From the NCBI GenBank assembly GCA_900770835.1, contig CAAGLQ010000263.1, positions 1 to 19,045 of the forward strand: 19,045 bases of DNA, written 5' to 3'. Under the pieces are notes generated by a model, which saw only the letters and a list, made by a program, of their open reading frames with translations, made no database searches and was not told the origin of the DNA. Origin of the DNA: an uncultured Parabacteroides sp. (GTDB lineage Bacteria; Bacteroidota; Bacteroidia; Bacteroidales; Tannerellaceae). Below are positions 1-7,250 of this stretch, piece by piece; the stretch's first letter is position 1; each line of letters begins with the position of its first letter. Made by a program: the position numbers and the translations under genes.

Positions 1-2
1 TG

Positions 3-569
3 TTATTTCGCTAAAAAGTCTTGAATGACCTGTAAGGCTTGTGCTTTGGCTGTTTCCAAATCGTCGTTGATCACAACCGTATCAAATTTGTCAGCAAAAC
101 CCAATTCATATTCCGCTTTGGCGATGCGGCTCTCGATCACTTCTGGTGTGTCTGTGCCTCGCCCAACCAATCGTTTACGCAACTCCTCGATGCTGGGTGG
201 TTGAATGAATACGGAGAGGGCCTTATCGCCATAAAAGCGCTTGATGTTGCAACCGCCCACCACATCCACGTCGAAGATCACATTGTCACCTTCGTTGAGG
301 ATGCGCTCCACCTCACTTTTCAGCGTGCCGTAAAACTTGTCGGTATAAACCTCCTCATATTCTAAGAAGTCCCCTTTGGCTATGCGCGCCTTGAACTCTG
401 CAGGGGTAAGGAAGTAATACTCTACGCCGTTCTGCTCCGTTCCTCGTGGCGCACGGCTGGTGGCGGAGATGGAGAAGCGTAGCCGCAATGATTGCTGCAA
501 CAAATAGTTGATGATGGTCGATTTGCCGGATCCGGATGGAGCGGAGAAAATGATCAGTTTGCCTGCCAT
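3..569 (-). CDS. gmk: Guanylate kinase
   Basis: ATP:GMP phosphotransferase making GDP in the cytoplasm, an essential step of guanine nucleotide synthesis and salvage. The 188 residues are the usual length for bacterial Gmk. The Walker A loop APSGSGKST lies at residues 10-18. It is followed by the GMP-binding region (SATSRAPRGTEQNGVEYYF) and by the lid and C-terminal region with RLVGRGTDT and an ESRIAKAEYEL helix. The stop codon is two bases inside the left edge, so the gene is complete. The start is the ATG 16 bp after the yicC stop, preceded by a weak AAGG. Adjacent, same-strand yicC and gmk are common across bacteria and the two are probably co-transcribed. No odd features. Identification is firm from the family motifs. 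Confidence 0.96.
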   Translation of the reverse strand: MAGKLIIFSAPSGSGKSTIINYLLQQSLRLRFSISATSRAPRGTEQNGVEYYFLTPAEFKARIAKGDFLEYEEVYTDKFYGTLKSEVERILNEGDNVIFDVDVVGGCNIKRFYGDKALSVFIQPPSIEELRKRLVGRGTDTPEVIESRIAKAEYELGFADKFDTVVINDDLETAKAQALQVIQDFLAK

Positions 570-585
570 AGCTTACCTTAATAGA

Positions 586-1458
586 TTAGAGTACATTTAA
601 GACTTGCTCCTTGATCTGCTCCAATTCGTCTTTCATCTGAACGACGATTTTTTGCATCTCGGCATGGTTGCTCTTGGAACCTAACGTGTTGATCTCGCGT
701 CCCATCTCCTGGGCGATGAAGCCTAACTTCTTCCCTTGGCCCTGTCCGCTTTCCATCGTAGAGAGGAAATACTTGAGGTGATTATCCAGGCGATTCTTCT
801 CCTCGTTGATGTCTAACTTCTCAATATAGTAAATCATTTCCTGCTCGAAACGATTCTTGTCGTAATCCTGTTCAGCCACTTTTTGTAAGTTGTCGAGGAT
901 GCGAGCCTTGATCCTGGCTACACGCTCAGGTTCATAGATCTCAACCTCTTCTAATAGGCGGGAGATGTTCGCGATCTTTTGCTCGAATAATTTTTGCAGC
1001 ATTGCGCCCTCTTGGATCCGGAAGTCGCAAAGATGTTGAATGGCCTCTTCGATGGCCGCTCTCACGGTCTCCCATTCCGTTTCATCAGCCTCTGGTTGTT
1101 CCGTATGAATGGCATCCGGCAAACGTAAAAGCGATTGGAACCAATCTGCAGGTTCTGGAAGATGCAGCTGTTCGGAAATTGCCTTGATTTGGAGATAGTA
1201 GTTCTCTATGGCTGCCGTATTGATTTGTGTGGGAACCTCTTTGCCAATATATTCAATAAAGATACTAAAGTCAACTTTCCCTCTTTCTAATTTTTGGAGG
1301 AGGAGATTACGGACTTCCATCTCGTTCTCCCGATAGATAGAAGGAATACGGGTGGAAAGATCAAGTTGCTTACTGTTCAGCGCTTTGATCTCAATAGTTA
1401 CTTTTTTGGAAGGTAATTCTACCGCTACCTTTCCAAAGCCGGTCATTGATTGTATCAT
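586..1458 (-). CDS. yicC: YicC/YloC family endoribonuclease
   Basis: Member of the YicC family (N-terminal YicC-like region plus C-terminal DUF1732), cytoplasmic proteins described as endoribonucleases that act on RNA, including small RNAs in E. coli. The 290 residues match the family length. Visible signatures are SMTGFG at residues 4-9, GKVDF near 60-64, the helix DINEEKNRLDNHL at 216-228, and the C-terminal block GKKLGFIAQEMGREINTLGS at 242-261, which is the most conserved part of the family. The start used is the ATG preceded by AAGATAAGG; a second Met at residue 5 would remove only four residues. The gene leads into gmk. It is divergent from tsaB across 79 bp. The RNA-cleaving role is family knowledge, not visible here. 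Confidence 0.93.
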   Translation of the reverse strand: MIQSMTGFGKVAVELPSKKVTIEIKALNSKQLDLSTRIPSIYRENEMEVRNLLLQKLERGKVDFSIFIEYIGKEVPTQINTAAIENYYLQIKAISEQLHLPEPADWFQSLLRLPDAIHTEQPEADETEWETVRAAIEEAIQHLCDFRIQEGAMLQKLFEQKIANISRLLEEVEIYEPERVARIKARILDNLQKVAEQDYDKNRFEQEMIYYIEKLDINEEKNRLDNHLKYFLSTMESGQGQGKKLGFIAQEMGREINTLGSKSNHAEMQKIVVQMKDELEQIKEQVLNVL

Positions 1459-1478
1459 CCTTATCTTTAAAATTTTCG

Positions 1479-1486
1479 CGAAGATA
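1479..1486 (-). promoter_or_regulatory. Possible -7 element for yicC-gmk
   Basis: On the minus strand this reads TATCTTCG, one mismatch from the Bacteroidetes -7 consensus TAnnTTTG, ending 20 bp before the yicC start codon. No clear -33 element is seen, so the call is weak. Confidence 0.35.
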
Positions 1487-1499
1487 GAAATTATATCTT

Positions 1500-1507
1500 T
1501 ACCTTTG
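1500..1507 (+). promoter_or_regulatory. -7 promoter element for tsaB
   Basis: TACCTTTG matches the Bacteroidetes sigma-ABfr -7 consensus TAnnTTTG exactly and ends 30 bp before the tsaB ATG. A TTTTCG about 21 bp upstream (1473-1478) may be a weak -33 element. Confidence 0.6.
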
Positions 1508-1537
1508 TGCCTGCATAATCAAAAAAGAAAGCGTACT

Positions 1538-2239
1538 ATGGCATTGATATTGAATATAGAGACTTCTACAGCTGTTTGTTCGGCAGCATTGACAGAAGGT
1601 GAAGAGATCCTTTTTGAGCAGCATTCGTTTGATGGCCCCTCACACGCATCGCTGTTAGGGGTGTATGTGGAGAGAGCTATACAATGGGCAAAGAGCCAAG
1701 ACCGAAAGCTGGAGGCAGTTGCGGTGAGTTGCGGGCCGGGTTCTTATACAGGCTTGCGAATAGGTGTGTCAGTGGCAAAAGGACTTTGTTTTGGTGCGTC
1801 TATCCCATTGATTAGTGTGCCAACCCTTTCTCTATTGGCCTCTACTGCGGTACGAAAGATGGGTGGTGCCACTGATTATCTGTATTGTGCGATGATTGAT
1901 GCCCGTCGCATGGAGGTATATGCGGCGCTTTTTGACGCTTCGCTTCAACAGGTTCGCACGGCTATGGCCGACATCGTTGATGCGCAGACCTATACGAACT
2001 ATTTGACTGCGGGAAAAGTTTGTTTCTTTGGTGATGGTGCCGCTAAATGCCAGTCGGTGATTGCAGATCCCAATGCGTGCTTCTTATCAGATATTTATCC
2101 TTTGGCAGCAGAGATGGCACCACTTTCTGCGCAGGCATTCGCAGAGAAACGATTTGAGGATGTGGCCTATTTTGAGCCTTTCTATTTGAAGGAGTTTCAA
2201 GCTACTATCGCAAAAAATAAAGTGTTAGGAGCCGTATAG
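1538..2239 (+). CDS. tsaB: tRNA threonylcarbamoyladenosine biosynthesis protein TsaB
   Basis: TsaB is the non-catalytic ASKHA-fold partner of TsaD. With TsaE it forms the cytoplasmic complex that transfers threonylcarbamoyl from threonylcarbamoyl-AMP (made by TsaC) to A37 of ANN-decoding tRNAs. The protein begins MALILNIETSTAVCSAAL, the typical ASKHA first strand, and carries the hallmark GPGSYTGLRIG at residues 66-76. With this start it is 233 residues, the usual TsaB length; TsaD would be about 340 and carry metal-binding His motifs, which are absent. The frame stays open 62 codons upstream, but that stretch lies antisense to the yicC start and does not resemble the family. A perfect -7 element upstream supports the chosen start. 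It converges on the TPR gene with 2 bp between stops. tsaC, tsaD and tsaE are not in this window. Confidence 0.94.
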   Translation: MALILNIETSTAVCSAALTEGEEILFEQHSFDGPSHASLLGVYVERAIQWAKSQDRKLEAVAVSCGPGSYTGLRIGVSVAKGLCFGASIPLISVPTLSLLASTAVRKMGGATDYLYCAMIDARRMEVYAALFDASLQQVRTAMADIVDAQTYTNYLTAGKVCFFGDGAAKCQSVIADPNACFLSDIYPLAAEMAPLSAQAFAEKRFEDVAYFEPFYLKEFQATIAKNKVLGAV

Positions 2240-2241
2240 TT

Positions 2242-4440
2242 TCAGTCGGCACAAGCGTAGCGCACTTGATCCAGCATCAAAGGAATCTCTTCATCCTCAA
2301 TCCCGGCTTGCTTTAAGTCGGGAATATCCTGCTGGAAAGCCTCCAAGAAAGTGCCGAATTGGCCTTGCTCACACCGGACAGCTTCTACATAATAGTGGAC
2401 GGCCTGTTTCAACTGCTGCAGGACCCATTCCGTGTGGCCGGCATTCAGGTAATCTTGTGTGGTCGGCTGATTCGCCAAGATCTTACGGTAGTAATTGCGT
2501 GCCTGATCATATTTCCCGGTCAGGAAACTGCACCAAGCAATGGGGCGCCAAGCCTTGGTGGATTGACTGCTTAAATAATCCACTTTGTAAAAGTATTTCA
2601 GTGCTTCGGTGAAATTTCTTAATTCCAGATAGCAATGACCGATGTTGATCTGCAAATTCATGTCGTCAGGTTGCTTCGCTTCTAAGCGCCGATAGTAAAT
2701 GAGCGCCTTCTCGGGTTGTTTCAAGTTGCGATAGCATGAGGCGATGCGGCGATTCAGCCATTTGCTGTCTGAATGGGTCAGGTCTGCCCGTAAATAGGCT
2801 TGTAAAGCCGCTTCCGTTTGCCCCATCATCTGTTTGCAATACCCTATTTTTTGGAATAGCTCACCCTTTTCCTCGTCCATCTCGCACAATTGATTGAAAA
2901 CAGCCAATGCCTCAGAGAAATAGTTTTTTCGCAGATAATATTCCCCTATGACACTTAATGTCTCTTGATCGGCCATGTAAGGTTTCAGGAGAGGTAAATT
3001 GTGGAAATCTAATGGATAGGTAAAGACATCTTCGAAGTCTAAATGGCCTGGGTAGAGTTTGAAAAAGCGATACAGATCTTGAACATATTGACTAATGATA
3101 AGCTCATTCTGTTTTTGGGGAGATTGCGGTTCCGACACGGAGGCTTTGATCAGTCCGAGTGTCTCGTCGCTCATCTTTTGGCTCATCATTTGGCGTAACT
3201 GCTCGGGGATGTCCTTCATACTGAGATAGAGTGAATATTTGTCAGAGTTGCAGATATTCCTGTTTTGGGTGAGGAGGTTCAACAAGGAGGTTGTTGGGCC
3301 TGTACCATTGAGAATAGCTTGAATGGCAGAATGAGACATTATAAATGGTAAAAACCAATTGCCTACCTCTCGGAAGAAGGGGTAATGCTTGAGGTGTACA
3401 AAGGAAGAGTGCATCAAATCGGCTCCTTCTCGTTGCATCTCTGCGAACGCCTCCATCTGTTTCTCTGTCTGTTGATTGGATAGATACGCCTCCCATTCCG
3501 GGTTCATCCCCTCGCTGAACAGCTCGGGTGAGATCTCTTCCGCTTTGATCTTCTGGTTGAGGATGGGGTTGTTTTTCAACAGCTGAGGCAAGATCTCATT
3601 TTGCAGTCGTTGGTTGATCTTCTCCGTCTCACGTGCCAAGATAAAACGCAAGGTAATTTGTCGCAGTATGATGGCAAATCCGGGGATGAGGTCGGCTAAG
3701 GCCGCTAATCGGCGGTCGATTTCCGGATAAACGGCTGTCCGCTTGCGGTAAAGGACCAATGTCAATAGCAAGCAAATCAGAGCTCTACAGCGAATCTCCT
3801 CATGGCTTTGTGCGGCTGCATCGAAAAGCAACGAGAGTTTGGCTATGTCGAAAGAGGCTTGCAAAGCTAACAGCAGGGCGGAGATCAACTGGCAGGCTAC
3901 CTCTAAAGGGAGCTGTTTGTCTCTCAAGATGGCTTGCAAGGCAACGACCTCCTCAGTGTTCAGTGGATCGGCGGTCCATAGTTTGTTGAAGAGTTGTGTT
4001 GTGGCTATTTCAATTCGCTGACGGGCCTGAGCGGAGAAGCCCTCTGTTTCAGACACGCAATCTGCCATTTCTCGTAATTCTTTGTGCAACTGGGCGTAGG
4101 AGGGAAGCGGTTGCTTTCGCAAGGTACGGCGATAACTATAATAGGTCAGGGGCGATTCTACCACTAAGGCTTTGTTTCGTACCCGATCAGCCAATTGATA
4201 GGCAGAGGCGATCAAGTTATGGTAAATCTGATCCTCCATAGGATCTTTGGCCCCCTCCAACCGATAACGTAACATATATTTGTAGGTATCTTGCAACTCA
4301 TTCAGCTGATCCATGAATGAGTAGTCGCGTATGCCGGCGATCAGACTTTGTGTTTGCTCAAAGGCTTCTTTCAGTTCCTTTACGTCTAATAAACCAATGA
4401 TCCGGTTATATGTTTTATTTATCTCTTGTAAAGTCATCAT
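2242..4440 (-). CDS. Cytoplasmic tetratricopeptide repeat protein of unknown function
   Basis: A 732-residue protein with no signal peptide or transmembrane segment, so probably cytoplasmic. Residues 1-480 are largely helical and rich in Leu, Gln and Glu; I do not recognise a domain there. About six tandem TPR units occupy residues 492-692. Canonical positions are visible, for example YYLRKNYFSEALAVFNQL (501-518), RNLKQPEKALIYYRRL (571-586), YLELRNFTEALKYFYKV (604-620) and FLTGKYDQARNYYRKIL (639-655). TPR arrays bind partner proteins; nothing here names the partner. The start has two consecutive ATGs (MMTL), either of which may be used. A perfect -7 element precedes it. The gene is divergent from lepA and convergent with tsaB. 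It may be a lineage-specific scaffold of Bacteroidales; I do not assign a function. Confidence 0.85.
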   Translation of the reverse strand: MMTLQEINKTYNRIIGLLDVKELKEAFEQTQSLIAGIRDYSFMDQLNELQDTYKYMLRYRLEGAKDPMEDQIYHNLIASAYQLADRVRNKALVVESPLTYYSYRRTLRKQPLPSYAQLHKELREMADCVSETEGFSAQARQRIEIATTQLFNKLWTADPLNTEEVVALQAILRDKQLPLEVACQLISALLLALQASFDIAKLSLLFDAAAQSHEEIRCRALICLLLTLVLYRKRTAVYPEIDRRLAALADLIPGFAIILRQITLRFILARETEKINQRLQNEILPQLLKNNPILNQKIKAEEISPELFSEGMNPEWEAYLSNQQTEKQMEAFAEMQREGADLMHSSFVHLKHYPFFREVGNWFLPFIMSHSAIQAILNGTGPTTSLLNLLTQNRNICNSDKYSLYLSMKDIPEQLRQMMSQKMSDETLGLIKASVSEPQSPQKQNELIISQYVQDLYRFFKLYPGHLDFEDVFTYPLDFHNLPLLKPYMADQETLSVIGEYYLRKNYFSEALAVFNQLCEMDEEKGELFQKIGYCKQMMGQTEAALQAYLRADLTHSDSKWLNRRIASCYRNLKQPEKALIYYRRLEAKQPDDMNLQINIGHCYLELRNFTEALKYFYKVDYLSSQSTKAWRPIAWCSFLTGKYDQARNYYRKILANQPTTQDYLNAGHTEWVLQQLKQAVHYYVEAVRCEQGQFGTFLEAFQQDIPDLKQAGIEDEEIPLMLDQVRYACAD

Positions 4441-4463
4441 ATCGTACTGAATAAATGAGAAGC

Positions 4464-4471
4464 CAAAAGTA
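4464..4471 (-). promoter_or_regulatory. -7 promoter element for the TPR gene
   Basis: Reads TACTTTTG on the minus strand, an exact TAnnTTTG match ending 23 bp before the TPR-gene start. Its expected -33 position (about 4489-4496) overlaps the -7 element of the divergent lepA promoter. Confidence 0.55.
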
Positions 4472-4493
4472 ACCTAATTTCGGCTTTAATCCG

Positions 4494-4501
4494 TATCTTT
4501 G
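4494..4501 (+). promoter_or_regulatory. -7 promoter element for lepA
   Basis: TATCTTTG, an exact TAnnTTTG match ending 22 bp before the lepA ATG. No convincing -33 element is visible 17-23 bp upstream. Confidence 0.6.
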
Positions 4502-4523
4502 CCTGCAAAAAATGAGTTTTTAG

Positions 4524-6311
4524 ATGAAGAATATCCGCAATTTTTGTATTATTGCCCATATTGATCATGGTAAAAGTACTTTGGCCGATCGTTTGCTGGA
4601 ATATACCAAAACGGTAGAAGGCAAGGATATGCAGGCGCAGGTACTTGATGATATGGATCTTGAGCGTGAGCGTGGTATCACGATTAAGAGCCATGCGATA
4701 CAAATGAATTACACCTATAAAGGAGAAAACTATATTTTAAACCTGATTGACACCCCGGGGCATGTCGATTTCTCGTATGAGGTATCTCGCTCTATTGCGG
4801 CTTGTGAGGGAGCCTTGTTGATTGTGGATGCGGCACAGGGTATTCAGGCGCAAACCATTTCTAACCTCTATATGGCCATTGAGAATGACCTGGAGATTAT
4901 CCCGGTGATGAACAAGATAGACCTGCCGAGCGCAATGCCTGATGAAGTGGAAGATCAGATCGTGGAGTTACTGGGTTGTCCACGGGAGGATATCCTGCGT
5001 GCGAGCGGAAAGACAGGCGAAGGCGTGACACAAATCTTGGATACGATTGTGGAGAAGGTGCCGGCTCCTAAAGGGGATCCGGAGGCACCATTGCAGTGTC
5101 TGATTTTCGACTCTGTGTTCAATCCTTTCCGGGGTATCATCGCTTACTTTAAGGTGCAGAATGGCGTGATCCATCAAGGCGATCGGGTGAAGTTCATTGC
5201 GACAGAAAAGGAGTATGATGCGGATGAGGTGGGAGTCTTGAAGCTGACCATGTCGCCTCGAGACGAGATCCGCACGGGCGATGTGGGATACATCATCTCT
5301 GGCATCAAGACCTCTCGTGAGGTGCGAGTGGGTGATACGATTACCCATGTGGCTCGTCCTGCTGCGGAGGGTATCGCCGGTTTCGAGGAGGTGAAGCCGA
5401 TGGTCTTTGCGGGTGTTTATCCAATTGATAGCGAGGATTTCGAGAATCTGCGAGCTTCGTTGGAGAAACTGCAATTAAACGATGCCTCATTGACCTTCCA
5501 GCCGGAGAGTTCAGCGGCTTTGGGTTTCGGTTTCCGTTGCGGCTTCTTGGGGTTGCTGCACATGGAGATTGTGCAGGAGCGTCTGGATCGAGAGTTCAAT
5601 ATGGACGTGATCACTACAGTGCCCAATGTTTCCTATATCGTGCATACCAAGAAAGGTGAGGCCATCGAGGTGCATAATCCCGGTGGATTGCCTGATCCTA
5701 CGTTGATTGACCATATTGATGAGCCTTTCATTCGGGCTTCAGTGATCACCAATACCACGTATATCGGACCGATCATGACCCTTTGCCTGGGCAAACGAGG
5801 GGTGTTGATCAAACAGGAGTATATCTCAGGCGACCGTGTGGAGATCTTCTACGACCTACCTCTGGGCGAGATCGTGATTGACTTCTATGATAAACTGAAG
5901 AGCATCTCGAAGGGCTATGCCTCTTTCGACTATCACCTGCATGATTATCGTCCCAGTAAGTTGGTGAAATTGGATATTTTGTTGAACGGTGAGCCCGTGG
6001 ATGCGCTTTCTACCTTGACGCATGTGGATAATAGCGTTTCTTTCGGACGTCGTATGTGTGAGAAATTGAAAGAGCTGATCCCACGCCAACAATTTGACAT
6101 TGCGATCCAAGCGGCCATAGGAGCGAAGATCATCGCTCGTGAGACGGTGAAGGCCGTGCGTAAGGATGTGACGGCCAAGTGTTACGGTGGTGATATTTCT
6201 CGTAAGCGTAAGTTGTTGGAGAAGCAGAAGGAGGGAAAGAAACGTATGAAACAGATCGGTACAGTGGAGGTACCTCAGAAAGCCTTCTTGGCCGTGCTGA
6301 AATTAGACTAA
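4524..6311 (+). CDS. lepA: Elongation factor 4 (LepA), ribosome-associated GTPase
   Basis: Translational GTPase that binds the ribosome and affects initiation and elongation, historically described as a back-translocase. The 595 residues are the standard length. All G motifs are present: G1 AHIDHGKST (11-19), G2 RERGITI (48-54), G3 DTPGH (76-80), G4 NKID (130-133) and a G5 of the form SGK (161-163). Domain II, two EF-G-like domains and the LepA-specific C-terminal domain follow, the last including KCYGGDISRKRKLLEKQK. It is set apart from EF-G by the absence of domain IV and by this C-terminal block. The start follows a TATCTTTG element by 22 bp. It reads towards the cvfB-like gene, with a hairpin just past its stop. 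High GC and conserved sequence mark it as core genome. Confidence 0.98.
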   Translation: MKNIRNFCIIAHIDHGKSTLADRLLEYTKTVEGKDMQAQVLDDMDLERERGITIKSHAIQMNYTYKGENYILNLIDTPGHVDFSYEVSRSIAACEGALLIVDAAQGIQAQTISNLYMAIENDLEIIPVMNKIDLPSAMPDEVEDQIVELLGCPREDILRASGKTGEGVTQILDTIVEKVPAPKGDPEAPLQCLIFDSVFNPFRGIIAYFKVQNGVIHQGDRVKFIATEKEYDADEVGVLKLTMSPRDEIRTGDVGYIISGIKTSREVRVGDTITHVARPAAEGIAGFEEVKPMVFAGVYPIDSEDFENLRASLEKLQLNDASLTFQPESSAALGFGFRCGFLGLLHMEIVQERLDREFNMDVITTVPNVSYIVHTKKGEAIEVHNPGGLPDPTLIDHIDEPFIRASVITNTTYIGPIMTLCLGKRGVLIKQEYISGDRVEIFYDLPLGEIVIDFYDKLKSISKGYASFDYHLHDYRPSKLVKLDILLNGEPVDALSTLTHVDNSVSFGRRMCEKLKELIPRQQFDIAIQAAIGAKIIARETVKAVRKDVTAKCYGGDISRKRKLLEKQKEGKKRMKQIGTVEVPQKAFLAVLKLD

Positions 6312-6316
6312 AAAAA

Positions 6317-6346
6317 GTAGAGACGTCGCATAGCGGCGTCTCTATT
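6317..6346 (-). terminator. Intrinsic terminator between lepA and the cvfB-like gene
   Basis: Twelve-pair stem (6318-6329 with 6333-6344, one G-T wobble) around a three-base loop ATA, extendable by two outer pairs. Read on the minus strand it is followed by six T residues (the A-run at 6311-6316), a classical Rho-independent terminator for the leftward transcript. On the plus strand the downstream tract (TTGCTTAAT) is weaker but could still end lepA transcription. Confidence 0.8.
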
Positions 6347-6373
6347 GCTTAATAGGAACTCCTCATTCAAAAT

Positions 6374-7219
6374 TCATCGTTCTTCATTTTCATTCAACCT
6401 GATTCCTTTCTCCTCTAACGTGATGAGATGTTGTTTGTAAAGTGAGCCAATCGCCTGTTTGAACGCCTTCTTGCTGCAACGGAAAAGTGCGTAGATCACG
6501 TCCGGTTCACTTTTATCATGCACGGCGATATACCCTCCTTGTGCTTTCAGTGCTGTCAGGATAGTACCAGCAATACCCTCAACTTTCTGGTAACCTAATG
6601 GCATCAAGCTCACGTCAATCTTCTCATCCTCACGCACCTCTTTGATGTATCCTTTGATATGCTCGCCCTTCTCTAACCGTTGGAAGGTCTCATCATAATA
6701 GACCAATCCCGTGTGTAGATTGTTGATAATGACTTTATAGCCTAATTCGGCTTCATCGGCTACCAACAGATCCACCTCCTCTCCACGTTCGTATTGTGGC
6801 AAGACATTGTTTAAGAACTTCTCGATGCGTGCGGAGGCCATGATGCGTCCCGTCACATGATCGAGTCGGACATACACCAAATACCATTTTCCGATTCGCA
6901 TCGCCTTCTTTTGCTCCCTAAAAGGCACCAACAAGTCTTTCATGATGCCCCAGTTCAGGAAGGCACCAGCCTTGTTCACGTCTTTTACCTCCATGAACTG
7001 AAACTCACCTACCGTAGCGTAGGGACGTGCGGTAGTAGCGATCAAACGTCCCTCGTTGTCATGATAGATAAACACCTCAATCTCATCGCCAGGCTTGGCC
7101 TCTTTCGGAACATAACGAGTGGGAAGCAAAATCTCTTTCCCCTCGCCACCATCTAAGTACAAACCGAAATCTACGGCCTTGATGACTTTTAATGTATTGT
7201 ATTTTCCTATGTTAACCAT
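6374..7219 (-). CDS. CvfB/YitL-like S1-domain RNA-binding protein
   Basis: A 281-residue protein resembling the CvfB family (S. aureus CvfB, B. subtilis YitL), cytoplasmic RNA-binding proteins with tandem S1-type OB folds and a C-terminal winged helix, linked to virulence regulation in S. aureus. Visible layout: S1-like units at about 1-65 (GDEIEVFIYHDNEGRLIATT), 66-135 (GAFLNWGIMKDLLVPFREQ) and 145-207 (GEHIKGYIKEVREDEKIDVS), then a winged-helix-like end with FRCSKKAFKQAIGSLYKQ. The start MVNIGKYNTL fits the family; the frame runs 20 codons further upstream into the end of the cotH-like gene, and I rejected that extension. The stop of cotH lies 31 bp upstream on the same strand and no perfect -7 element is seen between, so co-transcription or a promoter inside cotH is possible. 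The regulatory role here is unknown. Confidence 0.85.
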   Translation of the reverse strand: MVNIGKYNTLKVIKAVDFGLYLDGGEGKEILLPTRYVPKEAKPGDEIEVFIYHDNEGRLIATTARPYATVGEFQFMEVKDVNKAGAFLNWGIMKDLLVPFREQKKAMRIGKWYLVYVRLDHVTGRIMASARIEKFLNNVLPQYERGEEVDLLVADEAELGYKVIINNLHTGLVYYDETFQRLEKGEHIKGYIKEVREDEKIDVSLMPLGYQKVEGIAGTILTALKAQGGYIAVHDKSEPDVIYALFRCSKKAFKQAIGSLYKQHLITLEEKGIRLNENEER

Positions 7220-7250
7220 AATTCTTATCACTTGCTTTAATTGAGAATCA

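Noticed and set aside
1352..1537. 62-codon upstream extension of the tsaB frame
   Set aside because: It is antisense to the start of yicC, spans the promoter element, and TsaB proteins begin at MALILNIETS.
4968..5474. 168-residue open frame antisense to lepA
   Set aside because: Shadow of the conserved lepA reading frame; no recognisable domain, low-complexity His/Arg-rich composition.
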